DNA of 36,918 bases from Oscillospiraceae bacterium (GTDB lineage Bacteria; Bacillota; Clostridia; Oscillospirales; Ruminococcaceae): the NCBI GenBank assembly GCA_900768125.1, contig CAAGBS010000026.1, positions 1 to 36,918 of the forward strand. The letters are read 5' to 3'. Below the pieces are notes generated by a model. It saw nothing but the letters and a program-made list of their open reading frames with translations. It had not been told where the DNA came from and did no database searches. This document shows, piece after piece, positions 21,870-30,240 of the stretch; within the stretch, counting starts at the first letter, position 1; each line of letters starts with the position of its first letter. A program made the position numbers and the translations under genes.

Positions 21870-23087
21870 TCAGAAATCAACATCAGTGTCGTAGTAGCAG
21901 CACTTGAGCAGCTTCTCCATCTCCTCGGGCGAGGGCTGACGGGGGTTGGAACCGGTACATGCGTCTGCAATAGCGTTGACAGCGATGTCGTGCAGTCTCT
22001 CAAGGAATACGTTCTCGGGAACGAAGCCCTGCTCGGTGGGATAGCTGTCCGCGCCGTAGTTCTTGATGCAGTGCGGGATCTTCAGTTCGTCATTCATGCC
22101 GCGGAGGTACTTGATGAGCAGGTCTACCTTCTCGTCATCGCTGGAGCCGCCGAGATGCATGTAATCAGCGATAACGCCGTAGCGAGCCTTAGCGGTCGGA
22201 TCCTTGGCATTGAACTTGATTACCTTCGGCAGGTACATAGCGTTTGCAGCACCGTGAATGATGTGTGCGCCGTAATCCTGGAAGATAGCGCCGGTCTTGT
22301 GAGCCATGGAGTGAACGATACCCAGCAGCGCGTTGGAGAACGCCATACCTGCGAGGCACTGTGCATTGTGCATCTTAGCGCGCGCAGCCATGTCGCCGTT
22401 GTAGGACTTTACAAGATTAGCCTGGATCATCTCGATCGCATGGATAGCGAGCGCGTCGGTGTAGTCGCAGTTAGCGGTGGAAACGTATGCCTCGATAGCG
22501 TGGGTCATAGCGTCCATACCGGTGTGAGCAACCAGCTTCTGCGGCATGGTCTCAGCCAGGTCGGAATCAACGATAGCAACATCAGGAGTGATCTCAAAGT
22601 CAGCGATAGGATACTTGATACCGTTGTCGTAGTCGGTGATGATGGAGAATGCGGTTACCTCGGTCGCAGTACCGGAGGTGGAAGGAATAGCGCAGAAGTG
22701 TGCTTTCTTTCTAAGTTCGGGTATACCGAATACCTTGCACATATCCTCAAAGGTACATTCCGGATACTCGTACTTGATCCACATTGCCTTTGCAGCGTCA
22801 ATAGGAGAACCGCCGCCCATTGCTACGATCCAGTCAGGATTGAACTCGAGCATCTTCTTTGCTCCGTTCATAACTGTAGTAACGGAAGGATCAGGCTCAA
22901 CGCCATCGATGACCATAACCTCAAAGCCAGCCTCTTTCAGATAATTCTCTGCTCTGTCGAGGAAGCCAAAGCGCTTCATAGAGCCGCCGCCGACAACTAT
23001 AACTGCCTTCTTGCCCTTGAGTGACTTCAGGTTCTCAAGCGCGCCCTTTCCATGATAGACATCTCTCGGTAAAGTAAATCTAGCCAT
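21870..23087 (-). CDS. Iron-containing alcohol dehydrogenase
   Basis: 405 residues from the ATG ten bases after GGAGG; the frame runs 18 codons further up without a better site. N-terminal NAD(P)-binding half with VVGGGSMKRFG and GGGSPIDAAKAMW; C-terminal metal half with ATEVTAFSII, LVAHTGMDAMTHAIEAYVS and GIVHSMAHKTGA (iron ligands Asp and three His). The end SPEEMEKLLKCCYY is common in clostridial butanol/ethanol dehydrogenases. It likely reduces an aldehyde to alcohol to recycle NADH in fermentation; exact substrate unknown. Single-gene transcript. Confidence 0.94.
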   Translation of the reverse strand: MARFTLPRDVYHGKGALENLKSLKGKKAVIVVGGGSMKRFGFLDRAENYLKEAGFEVMVIDGVEPDPSVTTVMNGAKKMLEFNPDWIVAMGGGSPIDAAKAMWIKYEYPECTFEDMCKVFGIPELRKKAHFCAIPSTSGTATEVTAFSIITDYDNGIKYPIADFEITPDVAIVDSDLAETMPQKLVAHTGMDAMTHAIEAYVSTANCDYTDALAIHAIEMIQANLVKSYNGDMAARAKMHNAQCLAGMAFSNALLGIVHSMAHKTGAIFQDYGAHIIHGAANAMYLPKVIKFNAKDPTAKARYGVIADYMHLGGSSDDEKVDLLIKYLRGMNDELKIPHCIKNYGADSYPTEQGFVPENVFLERLHDIAVNAIADACTGSNPRQPSPEEMEKLLKCCYYDTDVDF

Positions 23088-23136
23088 TGTGATTGTACCT
23101 CCATTGTGAAATTCCTGTGAAAAACCAACAGAATTT

Positions 23137-23165
23137 ATCAATAAAACCCATCGGTTTTTATTGAT
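23137..23165. repeat. Inverted repeat over the alcohol dehydrogenase start site
   Basis: ATCAATAAAACC pairs with GGTTTTTATTGAT (one extra T), four-base loop. The predicted transcript starts at its edge (about 23162), so it is either a repressor operator or a 5' stabilising hairpin. It does not match the Rex consensus TTGTTAA-TTAACAA. Confidence 0.6.
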
Positions 23166-23168
23166 ATT

Positions 23169-23197
23169 ATTATAACATCATTCTCAGCTATTGTAAA
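23169..23197 (-). promoter_or_regulatory. Promoter of the alcohol dehydrogenase gene
   Basis: Minus strand TTTACA (23192-23197), 17 bases, TATAAT (23169-23174). Confidence 0.82.
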
Positions 23198-23293
23198 ATG
23201 CTTAATCGGCATACCTATCATATCTTTTATGCATAACACACAGTTTTCACAATTCGGTAAAAAAACTTTAGTGCACATTTCACAAAACGTGAA

Positions 23294-23323
23294 AGAGCAG
23301 ACTAACTTTCGCTGGTCTGCTCT
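23294..23323 (-). terminator. Terminator of the ABC/CARDB operon
   Basis: AGAGCAGAC/GTCTGCTCT, nine pairs with a 12-base loop, followed by TTCACGTTTTG. Lies 14 bases past the permease stop. Confidence 0.75.
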
Positions 23324-23336
23324 TGTTATTATTGTG

Positions 23337-24731
23337 TCATTCGCGCTTGATGGCTTCCATAGCCGAGATATGCACCGCCTTGTTCGCCGGGTAGAAGCCC
23401 GAGCCGAGACCGATACATATTGAAAACAGTATAGCAAAGCCGTACAGCCACAGCGGTATGATAGACATTGGGCTGTTCGCCGGATCCATCGCAGTTGTTA
23501 TCATAGTCCACAGCGTGCCGATATCGGTTATCTGCATAGCTTTCGCCGCTTCATTGGTGAAGACGTTCATGCCCACCGAAATGAAGAAGCTGAGAACGCT
23601 GCCTATAACACCGCCGATAAGTCCGATAAATCCTGCCTCCATGAGGAACACTGTGCGGATATTGCCCAGGAAGCAGCCCAGCGCTTTCATTACGCCTATC
23701 TCGCGTGTGCGCTCCGAAATGGACATTATCATCGTGTTGGTAATGCCCAGAGCCGCAACGAACAGCGACACAGCGCCGAGTCCGCCGAGCATCATCTGCT
23801 GTTTGCGGGCTTCTTCCTCGAGCGGCTTGCGGACTGATTCCATAGAATATGTGGAATAGCCCAGCTTCTTGATAGCGCTTTCGATGTCGGCTACCTGAGA
23901 GATGTCCTTTGCCTTAACGTATATCTGACTGTATTCCATGTTGTTCTGGTTCGCGCTCGGATAGAACATCTTATACAGCGCCTGGAGGTCGGTCGTGAAG
24001 AATATCAGTCCCTCGCTGGTGGCGTAGTCCTTGTTGTAATCTTCCTTGACAACGCCCGTGACCTTAACTTCCTGATATTTCTTTGAGTCGTAATTATCGT
24101 AGCTGTAAAGTTCCAGCTTCAGGGTCTGACCGCACAGCTGCATGTAGGGCTCAGGGAGCGCGGAGGGGTCGTTTTCGGTCATCTCCCCGGTGTTGGGATC
24201 ATATGAGTACATATAATCCCAGCGGCTGATGGTATTTTTGCCGTCCGGGCGCATGGAGTCCATCAGGTTATACGCCGTGTACTGTCCGGCGAGCACCTCG
24301 AAGCTGTTCTTCGGGTAAGATCCTTCGATAAGCTGGAATCCGAATTTCTCCATTGCGTCCTTATTTATACCAACGACCTGTACCCACTGCATCTGATAGC
24401 GGTCGTTGTCGCCGGCGTATACCGTCATGTTGACGTTGTTAAGCTGGCTTTTTCCCAGCGCAACGTCAACGTTCGCGATATTCTGGAATTTTTTTATTGC
24501 ATTGTCGTCAAGCTTTGAATCCTTGCGTCCGCTGGAATATACCTGGATAAGCGTAAGGTCGCCCATGCCCTCCAGCATTATCTGCTGCGAATTCTGCACG
24601 CCAAAGCCTATCGACATCATTGTTACGATGGCGCAGCAGCCTACCACAACACCCAGGACAGTCAGGATAGTTCTTGACTTCCTGCGCGTGAGGTTCTGCA
24701 GGCACATCTTTATCATGTCAATTATTTTCAT
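23337..24731 (-). CDS. FtsX/MacB-type ABC permease
   Basis: 464 residues. One N-terminal membrane helix (about 20-43, LTVLGVVVGCCAIVTMMSIG) is followed by a large outer MacB-PCD-like domain, residues about 50-320. The C-terminal FtsX core has three helices and the ISERTREIGVMKALGC signature, the docking segment for MacB/LolD ATPases. Such permeases move little through the membrane; they transmit ATPase motion to the outer domain to push out or extract substrates. Third gene after ATPase and CARDB protein, 12 bases from the CARDB stop. Confidence 0.92.
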   Translation of the reverse strand: MKIIDMIKMCLQNLTRRKSRTILTVLGVVVGCCAIVTMMSIGFGVQNSQQIMLEGMGDLTLIQVYSSGRKDSKLDDNAIKKFQNIANVDVALGKSQLNNVNMTVYAGDNDRYQMQWVQVVGINKDAMEKFGFQLIEGSYPKNSFEVLAGQYTAYNLMDSMRPDGKNTISRWDYMYSYDPNTGEMTENDPSALPEPYMQLCGQTLKLELYSYDNYDSKKYQEVKVTGVVKEDYNKDYATSEGLIFFTTDLQALYKMFYPSANQNNMEYSQIYVKAKDISQVADIESAIKKLGYSTYSMESVRKPLEEEARKQQMMLGGLGAVSLFVAALGITNTMIMSISERTREIGVMKALGCFLGNIRTVFLMEAGFIGLIGGVIGSVLSFFISVGMNVFTNEAAKAMQITDIGTLWTMITTAMDPANSPMSIIPLWLYGFAILFSICIGLGSGFYPANKAVHISAMEAIKRE

Positions 24732-24743
24732 GGCTCATCACCA

Positions 24744-27700
24744 TCAGACCTTAGTTGTGTCATTGCTGTCGGACTTTTCGTCCTCGTCCAGCTCGTCCTC
24801 CCAGTCGATATCGTCAGCTGTGAGCTTCTTGCCGCCCTTTTTCTTCTTTCTGACAACGACGATGATGACTACTACGGCCGCAGCGACCAGCACACCGCCG
24901 CCAACGAAGAATATCCAGGTCGGGAAAGTACCGGTTTCATCGTCGGGGACCTCCGTGGTCATCGGGTAGTCGGGGGTATCCCACTGCTGCTCCTGAACGT
25001 TCAGGGTAACGGGAAGCTCCTTGACTATCTCATTCATGTTGGAGTCCTCATAGGTGACTTTCAGCACGAAGCTAACCTCGCCCGCCCTGGTAGGAGTGAT
25101 GACGAAATCCGCAGTGCCGTTGCCGCCCGCCGCGATGTTGCCTATCACCTTTTCAGTGTTGAGCGCAGTATAGCCGGGGTCGCTGTAGTCGCCGGAATCT
25201 CCCGTGCCGTAATCATACCCGGCATTGCCCATCGCGCCGCCGTCATCGTACATTATCCCATCGTCCATGATAGCATAGTTCTGGTATGCCATATCGGACA
25301 TTGCAGCCTCTCCGGCGCTTTCTCCTGTGATATTTCCGGATTCCGCAGTCATGACGCCGGAATTTGCATTATCTTCAGCCGGTCCCTCGTCAGTGCCGCC
25401 CGATGCGCTGACCACCTCTACCTTTACGTTGGAAGCGTCCGCGCGTCCCTTGTTCATGTAGCTGAGGGTGATATAGACCTCGTTGCCAACGTAGATATCA
25501 TAAGTGGGCTTGCTTACGGACAGTGAAAGCTTATCCGGCTGATAGAGCGGAACATAGATTGTCTGCTCGGATGTGGTGCTGGTTCTGGTATCGCCGACTA
25601 TGTAATCATACTTGAACGAAATGGAAACGGAGGAGGTGCCGGTAGCCGCTGTCGGGAGCGCCCTGAGCTGTATGGACTCGCTTGCTGCGCCCGCCGCGGG
25701 CATATGCGCGTAATAGAACGAACTGCTTCCGCCGTAGATGGACAGGTCGCCGCCTGCGTTTACTGTCATGACCATGTTTTCAACTGCGGTGCTGCCGTTG
25801 GTGTTGTAAAAATCAACATCGAGGGTGAATACGTCGCCCGCAGCTATCTGGTCGGCGCCGATGTCGTACTTGCCAATGATTATGTTGGGCGCTGCGCCGG
25901 TGTCCTTGCCGTCCTCAGCCTTGTTTGGCGCTGCGATGAGCACCGCGGAGGAACTGCTCTCGCCCTGCTTGATGGAAGTGTTTCTGCCGTATGAGTACTT
26001 CATCGCCGCAGTTATGCCCTGCTTTGCAGAGGTTATGTCCTCAAGCGTTTTGAACTTCACCTTGATGGTCGCGTCGTCCTGCGGGCGTATGATGTCGATG
26101 TACGCGGACTCGGTGCCGTCCAGGAAATAGAACGCGTCAGTTCCGGTGAGGTCGATAAACACATCTCTTACTGTGATATCGCCGTAGTTTCTGACTGTAA
26201 GCTTATATTCGTACTCCTTGTCGGCGGTCAGCGCTTCCTCCTGCTTCTCGCCGAAGATACGCAGCACCGGTGCTGTGGAAAGCTCGGAATTCATGCTGAC
26301 AGAGCCTGTCTTGGTCTCTGCGGTCATGGTGCCGCTCTTGTCATAGCGGTACTCTATCTCGATATCCAGCGTCTGGGTAACGGAGGTGAGGTCCGCGCTT
26401 GTGTCAAAGCGCACCAGGAAGCGCTTCTCTGCGCCCGCCTTAATTGCGTCAACATAGAACGAATCAGTACCGCCCGTGATGTTCACGCCCTCGCCGCCCT
26501 TGACTCTGACGGTGACGTTCTGCATGTCCTCATTGCCCTTGTTGACTACGAAGAACGCCTTGCGGTAGCTTTTTCCCGCCTCAAGGTCGTAATCGAGCGG
26601 CTTGGAAGAGATTATAGGCAGCGGAGCGGTCTCCTCCGCTTTCTGACCGAACATGATGTAGGTCTCTTCAAAAGAGCCTTCCTTTTCCTCGTTGCCCATC
26701 ACATATGTATACTTTAATGTAGCGGTGATGGTCTGGCGGATAGCGGTGATGTCCTTCATGGTGCGGAACTTCATGGTTATCTGCTTCTGCGTGCCCATGG
26801 GGATATCCTCGAAATATCTGGAACTGGAGCCGTCGGTGACTACGATATCATCGGAGCCTGCGAACTTCACGAACAGTCCCTTCATGTCGGCGGTGCCGCT
26901 GTTCTTGATGGTGAGGACAGCGCTGTAGTTGGAATCCGGGTCGATATCAGCCTCCGCCATCGAAAAGCTAGCTTCAACGACAGGGTATACAGTCTCGACC
27001 GTGGACACCTCGGCTGCGACAGCCACCTGCGCGGAGGTGCTGCCGGTGGTCTCGGTGCTGCCGGTGCTGTAATAATACTTCAGGGAAACGGTGAAATTCT
27101 GCTTCTCGGTGTTTATCTTTTCCAGCGCCTTGTACTTGATGGTGATGGTCTTCTCTTCCTTGAAAGGCAGGCTCTCGATATCCTGTGTGCCGGTGCCGCC
27201 CTTGATGAGTATTTCCTCGGACGGTGTTACCTCTGCGAGAATGTTATAAGCAGCAGTCGCTCCGAGGTTCTTCAGGCGTATCTTGAACTCGCCCTCGTCG
27301 CCAGCCTTGATGGGCTTGTCAGGTTCGATGGCGGTTATCTTGATGATAGGCTCAGGGTTGACCGGATCAGGCTCCTCAGGCTCGTCGTTCTTTTCCGGCA
27401 CCTTGCATTCCAGCAGGTTCACGGAGCCGTCAACGTAGTCGCTGCCGCCGGTATAGCCTACCTTGAACCCGAAGGACTTGTCATCGCCGACCCAGCGGCA
27501 GGAATTGAGCACTACCTCGTATTCCAGCAGTTTGTCGCCCTGAGACAGTATCTTCATGCTTTCATAGGTGGCCTTGAAGCTGTCCATCGTCTTGATGAAG
27601 TCGATATCTCCGGCGTCCTTTACCTGTGAGGTCTTCACCTTGATGTCCTTTATCCTGAGTTTCAGGCGGAATGTGGTGATATTCGGATAAATGTCGTTTA

Positions 27701-27908
27701 TCACCTTGTTCTGGCTGCTGTAGATATTGTAGCTTACTACGACCGGACTGAGGGTGAGACCCTTATTGTCTTCCCCTGATTCGGAAGTACCGGACCCGCC
27801 TGCTTCCGACGTAGCAGCGAACGCCGCCATCGACGCAGCGGGAACCGCAGTCAGCGTCAGCACTGCGCTCAGCAGCAGTGATATGAATTTATTCAGATAC
27901 TTTTTCAT
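24744..27908 (-). CDS. CARDB/COG1361-type repeat surface protein, membrane-anchored
   Basis: 1054 residues. A signal peptide (KKYLNKFISLLLSAVLTLTAVPAASMAAFA) is followed by five or six beta-rich repeats of about 110-130 residues. These carry recurring motifs such as VKNSGTADMKGLFVKF, DAFYFLDGTES-AYIDIIRP and TLEDITSAKQGITAAMKYSY, resembling CARDB/NEW1-like adhesion modules (COG1361). Around residues 865-930 there is an insert rich in Gly, Asp, Tyr, Met and Asn. One membrane helix near 995-1020 precedes a Lys-rich stop and an acidic cytoplasmic tail of about 25 residues. The start overlaps the ATPase end by 20 bases, so translation is coupled. The protein probably spans from membrane to wall and may present or receive the ABC substrate; function unknown. 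Confidence 0.85.
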   Translation of the reverse strand: MKKYLNKFISLLLSAVLTLTAVPAASMAAFAATSEAGGSGTSESGEDNKGLTLSPVVVSYNIYSSQNKVINDIYPNITTFRLKLRIKDIKVKTSQVKDAGDIDFIKTMDSFKATYESMKILSQGDKLLEYEVVLNSCRWVGDDKSFGFKVGYTGGSDYVDGSVNLLECKVPEKNDEPEEPDPVNPEPIIKITAIEPDKPIKAGDEGEFKIRLKNLGATAAYNILAEVTPSEEILIKGGTGTQDIESLPFKEEKTITIKYKALEKINTEKQNFTVSLKYYYSTGSTETTGSTSAQVAVAAEVSTVETVYPVVEASFSMAEADIDPDSNYSAVLTIKNSGTADMKGLFVKFAGSDDIVVTDGSSSRYFEDIPMGTQKQITMKFRTMKDITAIRQTITATLKYTYVMGNEEKEGSFEETYIMFGQKAEETAPLPIISSKPLDYDLEAGKSYRKAFFVVNKGNEDMQNVTVRVKGGEGVNITGGTDSFYVDAIKAGAEKRFLVRFDTSADLTSVTQTLDIEIEYRYDKSGTMTAETKTGSVSMNSELSTAPVLRIFGEKQEEALTADKEYEYKLTVRNYGDITVRDVFIDLTGTDAFYFLDGTESAYIDIIRPQDDATIKVKFKTLEDITSAKQGITAAMKYSYGRNTSIKQGESSSSAVLIAAPNKAEDGKDTGAAPNIIIGKYDIGADQIAAGDVFTLDVDFYNTNGSTAVENMVMTVNAGGDLSIYGGSSSFYYAHMPAAGAASESIQLRALPTAATGTSSVSISFKYDYIVGDTRTSTTSEQTIYVPLYQPDKLSLSVSKPTYDIYVGNEVYITLSYMNKGRADASNVKVEVVSASGGTDEGPAEDNANSGVMTAESGNITGESAGEAAMSDMAYQNYAIMDDGIMYDDGGAMGNAGYDYGTGDSGDYSDPGYTALNTEKVIGNIAAGGNGTADFVITPTRAGEVSFVLKVTYEDSNMNEIVKELPVTLNVQEQQWDTPDYPMTTEVPDDETGTFPTWIFFVGGGVLVAAAVVVIIVVVRKKKKGGKKLTADDIDWEDELDEDEKSDSNDTTKV

Positions 27909-28629
27909 GTTCTTCTCCTCTTGTATCGCTTACTATTCTTCCATCGACCAGCGTTACTATACGGTCGGCGTATTTTGCCAGCTCCGGGTCATGCGTTACA
28001 AGCACGATAGTCTGGTTGTATTTTCTCGCGAAAGACTTTATCATGTCCATGACCTCGATGGTCGTTTTGGAGTCGAGGTTTCCGGTGGGTTCGTCCGCGA
28101 ACACAACGTCAGGCCTCGCCACGAACGCCCTCGCTATTCCGACTCGCTGCTGCTGACCGCCGGACATCTGCCGCGGATAGTGCTTCAATCGGTTGCCAAG
28201 TCCCACCTTTTTCAGCATAGCCACTGCACGCCTTGTCCGGTCGCGCTTGCTGTCGCCGCGGAACATCAGCGGCATCGCAACGTTTTCAACCGCAGTCATG
28301 AACGGCAGCAGGTTGTAGGACTGGAAAACGAATCCGATGTGTTTCTGCCGGAACGCCGCCAGCTGATTCTCACTAAGCTGCGTTATCGGGACTCCCCTTA
28401 TGTAAACGTCCCCGAAAGTCGGTTTTTCAAGCCCCGCAAGCTGATTAAGCAGCGTGGATTTGCCCGAACCGGACGTACCGAAAATGCAGCACAACTCCCC
28501 TTCCATGATGTCGAGGTTTATTCGTTTCAGCGCGACTACCGGTTCGCCGCCTTCTAGCTTATACTCCTTGCGGAGATCCTTGACGTGGATCATAGCTCTG
28601 CGTTTTCTGGGCTTTTCGGTCTCTTCCAT
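27889..28629 (-). CDS. MacB/LolD-type ABC ATPase
   Basis: 246 residues. Walker A GTSGSGKST at 51-59, QSYNLLPFMTAVENV Q-loop, signature MSGGQQQRVGIARAF, Walker B VVFADEPTGNLD, switch His in VLVTHDPELAKYADR. The TSGSGKSTLLN and DEPTGNLDS forms place it in the MacB/LolD group that pairs with FtsX-fold permeases, here the gene at 23337-24731. The N-terminus has an extra basic stretch (KPRKRRAM). Starts after GGGGGTGA; first gene of the operon. Confidence 0.95.
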   Translation of the reverse strand: MEETEKPRKRRAMIHVKDLRKEYKLEGGEPVVALKRINLDIMEGELCCIFGTSGSGKSTLLNQLAGLEKPTFGDVYIRGVPITQLSENQLAAFRQKHIGFVFQSYNLLPFMTAVENVAMPLMFRGDSKRDRTRRAVAMLKKVGLGNRLKHYPRQMSGGQQQRVGIARAFVARPDVVFADEPTGNLDSKTTIEVMDMIKSFARKYNQTIVLVTHDPELAKYADRIVTLVDGRIVSDTRGEEHEKVSE

Positions 28630-28724
28630 GCTGTCACCCCCTTTAGTTTTCTACCAATAAAACAGTCATAATATCGGTAAGGTTGCATTTTTCTGAAAAT
28701 TATTTTATATCATTTTCACATAGC

Positions 28725-28753
28725 AGTATATCATTTCTGATATTATTTGTCAA
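28725..28753 (-). promoter_or_regulatory. Promoter of the ABC/CARDB operon
   Basis: Minus strand TTGACA (28748-28753), 17 bases, TATACT (28725-28730), with a leader of about 90 bases. Confidence 0.85.
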
Positions 28754-28772
28754 TAACTGTTACAAAATTGTA

Positions 28773-28808
28773 ATATAAAAAGGCGGCGCATTTCTGCACC
28801 GCCTTTTG
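28773..28808 (-). terminator. Terminator of the AIM24 family gene
   Basis: AAAAGGCGG/CCGCCTTTT with an inner GCA/TGC arm and one mismatch, then TTTTATATT. Confidence 0.9.
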
Positions 28809-28821
28809 GTGATCAGAACTA

Positions 28822-29496
28822 TCAGTTGCTCTTGGGCATAACGGAAGCGATAGCGCCTGCAACGTTGCTGATAGGCATTGTCTGCAGATAGATCTTTCCG
28901 GGGCCGGTAACAACAGTATTGAACAGTCCCTCGCCGCCAAAGAGCACGTTTCCGATACCCTTTACGGTCTGGATATCCATGGAGCAGGAGCCGGACATTG
29001 CGGCGAGATAGCCGGTGTCGATAAGCATCTGCTGACCAGCCTGCAGTTCATACTCAACGACGTAGCCGTCGATCTCCACAAAAGCCATACCGGTTCCGTG
29101 CAGCTTCTGCATGATGAAACCCTCGCCGCCGAAGAATCCTGCGCCAAGCTTCTTCTGGAATGCGATGGAAAGTTCTACTGACGGCTCGGAAGCCAGGTAG
29201 CCTGACTTCTGAACAATAAAATCGCCCTTGCTTACGTCTACCGGAATGATGGACCCAGGGAAGCTGGAAGCGAACGCGATCATTCCGGGGCCGCCCTCAG
29301 CGGTGTATGTATTCTGGAACATGGATTCGCCGGAGAACATTCTGCTGAATGCCTTGCCAACGCTTCCTGCACCGGTCTCCATCTTCATGTTGGGAGTCAT
29401 CCAGGACATTGCGCCCTTTTCGCACTTGATGGACTCGCCTGCGTCAAGATAAACGATTACGACGGGCAGCGGCTCGCCTTTGATCTCATACCTCAT
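28822..29496 (-). CDS. AIM24 / TIGR00266 family protein
   Basis: 224 residues. Strongly patterned beta sheet with GEPLPVVIVYLDAGESIKCEKGAMSWMTP at the start, SGESMFQNTYTAEGGPGMIAFASSFPGSIIPVDV in the middle and GLFNTVVTGPGKIYLQTMPI at the end, the form of TIGR00266 (AIM24) proteins. The fold is thought to be a trimeric beta prism; the bacterial role is unknown, and the mitochondrial homologue shapes cristae. No signal peptide or helix, so likely cytoplasmic. AAGGAG precedes the ATG. Single-gene unit. Confidence 0.9.
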   Translation of the reverse strand: MRYEIKGEPLPVVIVYLDAGESIKCEKGAMSWMTPNMKMETGAGSVGKAFSRMFSGESMFQNTYTAEGGPGMIAFASSFPGSIIPVDVSKGDFIVQKSGYLASEPSVELSIAFQKKLGAGFFGGEGFIMQKLHGTGMAFVEIDGYVVEYELQAGQQMLIDTGYLAAMSGSCSMDIQTVKGIGNVLFGGEGLFNTVVTGPGKIYLQTMPISNVAGAIASVMPKSN

Positions 29497-29550
29497 ATTA
29501 ATCTCCTTCTAAACCAAAAAATTTTAAGGTACCGGACATTTGCTGATTTT

Positions 29551-29579
29551 ATTATACAGGAAAAATCACCTGTTGTCAA
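29551..29579 (-). promoter_or_regulatory. Promoter of the AIM24 family gene
   Basis: Minus strand TTGACA (29574-29579), 17 bases, TATAAT (29551-29556): perfect consensus. Confidence 0.9.
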
Positions 29580-29596
29580 GTCGTTTTTGAAAGTTT

Positions 29597-30169
29597 TTAC
29601 AGTTCTCTGACAGACATGACCACCAGATACGCCGCTGTTATGAAAAAAGTAGGGCCTGCGCCGCGCAGCAGGAATACAGTCAGCGCGCATATTGCCGCGG
29701 AAATAACGCCCGCTACGAACATGGCGCGGTCGATATGCTCGGCGGGAAGCAGCGCGGTAAACAGCATTCCAAGCAGCCGCCTGCCGTCAAACTCTCCCAC
29801 CGGCAGGAGATTGAACAGACCTGTGGCAAGGCTTATCGCGGCTATGTTCATATTTCCCGCCGCAAAGAACACACAGGCAAGCAGCAGATTCATAACGCAT
29901 CCCGCAGAATACACCGCCGCCCGTGCCGCTCCCCCGCACCGCTCAACCGCCGGGGCGCTGAGGCGTATCCCCGCGCCGTAAAACGTCAGGCTCTCCGGAG
30001 TTATCCCGCACAGCCGCATGACCAGCAGATGAGCCAATTCGTGGGCTGCGCATATCCCCAGCGCAGCGAATCCGTTCCCGGAGGAGTCCCACAGGAAGAA
30101 CACCGCCATCACCGCGAAAAACGAGAAATCCCACCTCAGCGCAGTGCGTTTCAGTTTCAGTTCTATCAT
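29597..30169 (-). CDS. M50 family membrane metalloprotease (site-2 type)
   Basis: 190 residues, four or five membrane helices. The zinc motif HELAH (H43, E44, H47) lies in a helix, and NLLPVGEFDG (N120 to G129, with D128 as third ligand) in another, the two M50 signatures. SpoIVFB-like proteases cut other membrane proteins such as pro-sigma factors. This one lacks an extra PDZ or CBS domain. The substrate is unknown. The start is notable: no Shine-Dalgarno is visible and a TATAAT lies only five bases before the ATG. Confidence 0.85.
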   Translation of the reverse strand: MIELKLKRTALRWDFSFFAVMAVFFLWDSSGNGFAALGICAAHELAHLLVMRLCGITPESLTFYGAGIRLSAPAVERCGGAARAAVYSAGCVMNLLLACVFFAAGNMNIAAISLATGLFNLLPVGEFDGRRLLGMLFTALLPAEHIDRAMFVAGVISAAICALTVFLLRGAGPTFFITAAYLVVMSVREL

Positions 30170-30174
30170 GCTAC

Positions 30175-30180
30175 ATTATA
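30175..30180 (-). promoter_or_regulatory. Possible -10 of the M50 gene, near-leaderless
   Basis: TATAAT on the minus strand ends five bases before the ATG; a -35-like TTGTTC lies 19 bases further up (30200-30205). If used, the mRNA would start at or beside the start codon. Confidence 0.4.
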
Positions 30181-30197
30181 TTCGGCACGTCCGGAAA

Positions 30198-30226
30198 TAG
30201 AACAAGCCCCGCCATTTCTGACGGGG
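30198..30226 (-). terminator. Likely terminator after ilvD
   Basis: CCCCGTC/GGCGGGG (30220-30226 with 30207-30213, one wobble), six-base loop, followed by CTTGTTCTATTT. The T-run is broken, so read-through into the M50 gene is possible. Confidence 0.65.
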
Positions 30227-30240
30227 ATTGTTTGTATTAA

